Source: Methylocystis sp. (GTDB lineage Bacteria > Pseudomonadota > Alphaproteobacteria > Rhizobiales > Beijerinckiaceae). Taken from it: 40,546 nucleotides of DNA. Shown one piece after another: positions 33,250 to 40,546 of this stretch. The stretch's first letter is position 1; each line of letters opens with the position of its first letter. The position numbers and the translations under genes are program-made. The stretch is from the NCBI RefSeq assembly GCF_021731785.1, contig NZ_JAKFWS010000050.1:1-40546 (forward strand). The letters run 5' to 3'. The notes below the pieces were generated by a model that did no database searches, was not told where the DNA came from, and saw only the letters and a list, made by a program, of their open reading frames with translations.

Positions 33250-34455
33250 CTATTGGGTCCTGGGGCTCATACCGCCAGCTGCGGGAGCAACGCGGCGAAG
33301 CGAATCCTCCCTAACAAGTGTATGCAGCAATTTCACCTGCCGCTGAGCCTTCGCTTCGTAAAGCGCTTCGTCGGCGACCGCGAGAAGAGCCTCGGCGTCC
33401 GACCCATGTTCCGGAACAAGGGCGACGCCGACGCTTACGCCGATCGTCGCGCACACGCCGTCGCCGAGGTCGTAGGACGCCGATATTGCGCTCGTCAGGC
33501 GGTCGCTCAGTTCCGCCGCCTGCTCGCTGGTCAACCCTTTGGCGAGAACGACGAATTCGTCTCCGCCAATCCGCGCAGCTATGTCGGTGGCGCGCAAGGA
33601 ATGGCGGAGGCGCTCCGCAACCAGTTTGAGCAGGCTGTCTCCTGCGGCGTGTCCGTAGGTGTCATTGACCGCCTTGAAGTTGTCGAGATCGAGAAAAAGG
33701 ATCGCGAGATCGCCGCCGAGCGGGGGCGCGCTTTTAAGGCTAGCCTCGACGGCGACGGCAAGTCCGACGCGATTCGACAGGCCGGTGAGCGCGTCGTGCT
33801 CGGCGCGATGTCCGTTCTCCCACTCGCCGCGCATCGTCGCCACCAACATCTTGTTGAGCGTGAAGGCTGCGGCGCTCATTGCAGCGAGATAAAGCGGCAC
33901 TTGCAGCAAGACCACATAAAGCAGTGGCTCGCCCGCGATGATGACCGCCGGCGCAAATGGGCCGAGGCTGAGCAGCATCATCGCGGTCGCAAGACGCGGT
34001 GCGCCGAAGGTCCGGAAGCAGACGCCGCCGACCATCGCCGTCGCCGACGAACAGGCGACTGTGGCGACGACCCAGTCGCCGCTGGTCAGGCTGACAAAGC
34101 CGCCATAGCCGATGCTGGCGCTCCACAACAGGCCTAGCGAGAGATAGAGATCGGTGTGTGTCTCGCGCCGCTCCGAAGCGGCCCGGCGCGCGATCAGCAA
34201 CTGCGCCAGTCGCAATCCACAAATCACGACCTCGAGGATGAGCCAAATGATGAACGGCAGCGAGGGCTGGCGAATAACGACCACGGCCGCCACTGCGATC
34301 GTATTGATGACGCCAGCGGCGAACACAGGAAGAGTTCCGAAGAGACCGCCGATCAACTTCAGCTGGATATCGCCGGGCGCGCCCGGAGTCGGGCTGACAA
34401 GCCAGCGCATCGCCGCCCAGCGCGGCATGCTGTAAACTATTAAGTCGTCTCGCAT
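33250..34455 (-). CDS. Membrane diguanylate cyclase (GGDEF)
   Basis: 401 residues with about six hydrophobic segments in the first 205 residues (a sensor-like membrane module of unknown ligand), then a GGDEF domain from DALTGLSNR (221-229) to about 385. The active-site motif GGDEF is intact (297-301), and the product-inhibition I-site R288-ATD291 lies five residues before it. The protein should therefore make cyclic di-GMP under feedback control. No EAL domain is seen. The start ATG 34453-34455 has AGGAAG just upstream. It lies between gltD and gltB in the same direction, 301 bases after gltB. Confidence 0.9.
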   Translation of the reverse strand: MRDDLIVYSMPRWAAMRWLVSPTPGAPGDIQLKLIGGLFGTLPVFAAGVINTIAVAAVVVIRQPSLPFIIWLILEVVICGLRLAQLLIARRAASERRETHTDLYLSLGLLWSASIGYGGFVSLTSGDWVVATVACSSATAMVGGVCFRTFGAPRLATAMMLLSLGPFAPAVIIAGEPLLYVVLLQVPLYLAAMSAAAFTLNKMLVATMRGEWENGHRAEHDALTGLSNRVGLAVAVEASLKSAPPLGGDLAILFLDLDNFKAVNDTYGHAAGDSLLKLVAERLRHSLRATDIAARIGGDEFVVLAKGLTSEQAAELSDRLTSAISASYDLGDGVCATIGVSVGVALVPEHGSDAEALLAVADEALYEAKAQRQVKLLHTLVREDSLRRVAPAAGGMSPRTQ

Positions 34456-34756
34456 CAGGCTTCCTAGCCGCCGTTAGGGAAAACCGCCGAGTTTAAACGA
34501 ACTTAGCTTAACTCCTGTTTTACAATCCTTGCCGACAAACGCAAGGCGGCGGTCGCGTGCCGTCCTGCCGGTCTCATACGATTTTCGTCTGAGCCGCTCG
34601 CGTCACTCCCGAAACGCGTGCGGCGCGCGACCGGAGACCCAGCGCAAACTCAGCGCTTCTGGATGATCGGCTCTAAATTCCCGGTCAGGCCTTCGGCCTG
34701 CCGGGTATGATGGCACGTCGAACGCATCAACCGCTGTTCGTATTACTGCGCCGAAG
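34456..34756. other. Intergenic region downstream of gltB
   Basis: A 301-base gap between gltB and the GGDEF gene. It holds one stem-loop (34680-34705) but no supported gene. The promoter for the GGDEF gene is expected here, yet no clear -35/-10 pair stands out. Confidence 0.5.
34680..34705 (-). terminator. Stem-loop downstream of gltB, possible terminator
   Basis: CCCGGTCAGGCC and GGCCTGCCGGG pair with one bulged base around a short TTC loop, 52-77 bases beyond the gltB stop. On the minus strand it is followed by GAATTTAGAG, a weak T-run, so it may act as a pause or mRNA-end structure rather than a full terminator. Confidence 0.4.
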
Positions 34757-39451
<4,695 letters not shown>

Positions 39452-39911
39452 CTCGGCGTCTCCTCGACGGGACCGCGCGCCTCTTCGTGCGCCGCTCCCT
39501 CCCGGTCATCGAACCATAAAATTGTCGCAGGCGTGACCGAAATCGTCACTGCCCGAGTCATGCGCTTCGCCGTAAACGCAGGTTCCGCAATGGCGATTGC
39601 GAATCCTCGCGTCCTCGTCGCGCCGTTCCGCGCGAGGCAAGGGACGCGCCACCCCTGCAAGCCCTCTCGTTCCTCGTTGGCGCCGGCGTTCTGTCGAGCG
39701 CCGACCCCTTAGATGAAACAACGGTTTCCAAAGGCGAGCCCCGCTTTAAGGTCAGCATCGCTGACATATTTGCGGGGGTAACTTACTGCCAGATTTGGGC
39801 CGAAGTGACAAGCAATCGCATGAGCTTTGGGCGCCTTCCGCGGTCCAATGCTCGCCGCAATGTTGTCGGAGCCTCTCGGCGCGGTCGAGACGCACGAACA
39901 GGGAAGAATCA
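39452..39911. other. Intergenic region upstream of gltB
   Basis: 460 bases between divergent genes, which must carry the gltB promoter and that of the exported-protein gene. Short frames on both strands (for example minus 39709-40068) are Arg-rich and lack ribosome-binding sites. I looked for a sigma54 TGGCAC-N5-TTGC site and for a riboswitch-like fold and saw neither. Confidence 0.5.
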
Positions 39912-40546
39912 ATGCGGTCATTGGATTGGAAAGTGGGCCTGCCGTTCGCCTTGGCTTTGGCCGCGAGCACGGCGGTTCCGCAGCACGCCTTCGCCCAATT
40001 TTTCTTCCATCCCTTCGCGAATAGCTTCCGCCGCCCAATCCCCGAAGAAGGCCCCCCGGCCTTCGCATCCCGTCGCGCCGTCGCCGCCATCCTCGGGCGC
40101 ACGGGCTATCAATTGGCCGGGCCGCTTGGTCGTCGGGGCGATCAGATCGTCGCGACCGGCGTCAATGGCCATGACGGCGCGATGCGCTTCATAATTGATC
40201 CCTACGAGGGGCGCATCCTGCGCGCGGTTCGGCTCGGACCGCCGCCGATGAATGACCGGGGGCCGCGCTACGGCGGAAATTACGGGCCGCCCGGCGGCGA
40301 TCCTTATGCGCCTCCCGCAGCCGGCGGCCCCGGGCCGGTCGGTCCCGGCCCCGCCGGCCGCGATCTTGGCCATGAGCGCTACCCGGATGCGGAACAAGGG
40401 CGCCTGGCGCCCGGCGCAGGTCCGGAAGGCGGCGCGGCGAACAAATCCGCGCAGCAGCGCGCACGATCGGCTCAAAAAGGCGCCGGGTCCGGCGAGAATG
40501 CGCGCGCGATCACGTCGACGGCGAAACCCACAGCCGCCGCCTCCCC
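39912..40546 (+). CDS. Exported Gly/Pro-rich protein, cut by the window end
   Basis: 211 complete codons, open to the right edge. The protein begins MRSLDWKVGLPFALALAAS with a signal peptide cleaved near HAFAQ (about residue 29). Residues about 50-110 form a small domain (RRAVAAILGRTGYQLAGPLG, GAMRFIIDPYEGRILRAVR) that resembles the PepSY-type repeat often found in alphaproteobacterial envelope proteins. A low-complexity Gly/Pro stretch follows, then an Ala/Lys/Gln-rich tail. The start ATG 39912 has GGGAAG 6 bases upstream. No function can be given; the missing C-terminus may hold more. Confidence 0.75.
   Translation, partial: MRSLDWKVGLPFALALAASTAVPQHAFAQFFFHPFANSFRRPIPEEGPPAFASRRAVAAILGRTGYQLAGPLGRRGDQIVATGVNGHDGAMRFIIDPYEGRILRAVRLGPPPMNDRGPRYGGNYGPPGGDPYAPPAAGGPGPVGPGPAGRDLGHERYPDAEQGRLAPGAGPEGGAANKSAQQRARSAQKGAGSGENARAITSTAKPTAAAS

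Noticed and set aside
39452-39911. Sigma54 promoter for gltB
   Set aside because: No TGGCAC-N5-TTGC match on the minus strand was found by eye.
39709-40068. 119-codon minus-strand frame near the right edge
   Set aside because: It overlaps the exported-protein gene, which has a signal peptide and a ribosome-binding site; the frame is Arg-rich.

Overview
The window is GC-rich bacterial DNA with the gene content and gene order of an alphaproteobacterium of the order Hyphomicrobiales (Rhizobiales). The evidence is the hisD / UPF0262 / low-molecular-weight phosphatase cluster with a DUF2948-type gene beside hisD, the coaD / two cyclophilins / queA / tgt cluster, and several dispersed palindromic repeats typical of that order. 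A Methylocystaceae or Beijerinckiaceae relative is my best guess, but the sequence alone does not prove the genus. About 38 protein genes and one tRNA can be supported. The region is mostly a chromosomal housekeeping backbone with short accessory patches. I see no prophage, CRISPR array or integrase.

Layout. 1-1000: the 3' end of an IS630-type transposase, then a gene-poor stretch with two very small predicted membrane proteins. 1022-6587: an amidase (+), then a minus-strand cluster of a DUF2948-type gene, hisD, UPF0262, a GNAT protein with a degenerate kinase-like N-terminus, and a low-molecular-weight phosphatase. 6852-9385: rlmN, dsbB, a YqaA/DedA membrane protein and tRNA-Leu(CAA) with its own promoter. 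9543-14983: an accessory-looking patch with a membrane-embedded patatin, a coiled-coil membrane protein, a membrane-anchored lytic transglycosylase, a glycine-zipper protein and a DUF2165 protein. 15083-19686: yfcG-type GST, pyrE, an SH3-like secreted protein, a VanX/DdpX dipeptidase and recG.

19701-25566 is one long minus-strand run: coaD, a periplasmic and a cytoplasmic cyclophilin, queA, an unknown 110-residue protein translationally coupled on both sides, tgt, an XRE/HigA-type regulator and a solitary DNA methyltransferase. QueA and Tgt are the last enzymes of queuosine tRNA modification. 25777-29046: a LysM protein, a GST, rlmJ, a secreted RNase T2 and a conserved secreted protein of unknown role. 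29170-31381: an SGNH-fold (DUF459-like) protein and an L,D-transpeptidase, closed by a strong terminator. 31436-39451: a tiny membrane protein, gltD, a membrane diguanylate cyclase and gltB, all on the minus strand. The right edge cuts an exported protein.

The observation I would check first is the tRNA-guanine transglycosylase. Three of its four canonical zinc ligands are replaced (Cys to Ser, Cys to Ala, His to Ala) while both catalytic aspartates remain, and it sits in an operon with an uncharacterised coupled gene. Next come the XRE-regulator/solitary-methyltransferase pair that lacks both a toxin and a nuclease, and a patatin whose catalytic serine and aspartate are separated by about 500 residues rich in membrane helices. 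No obviously new multi-gene defence or metabolic system is visible.
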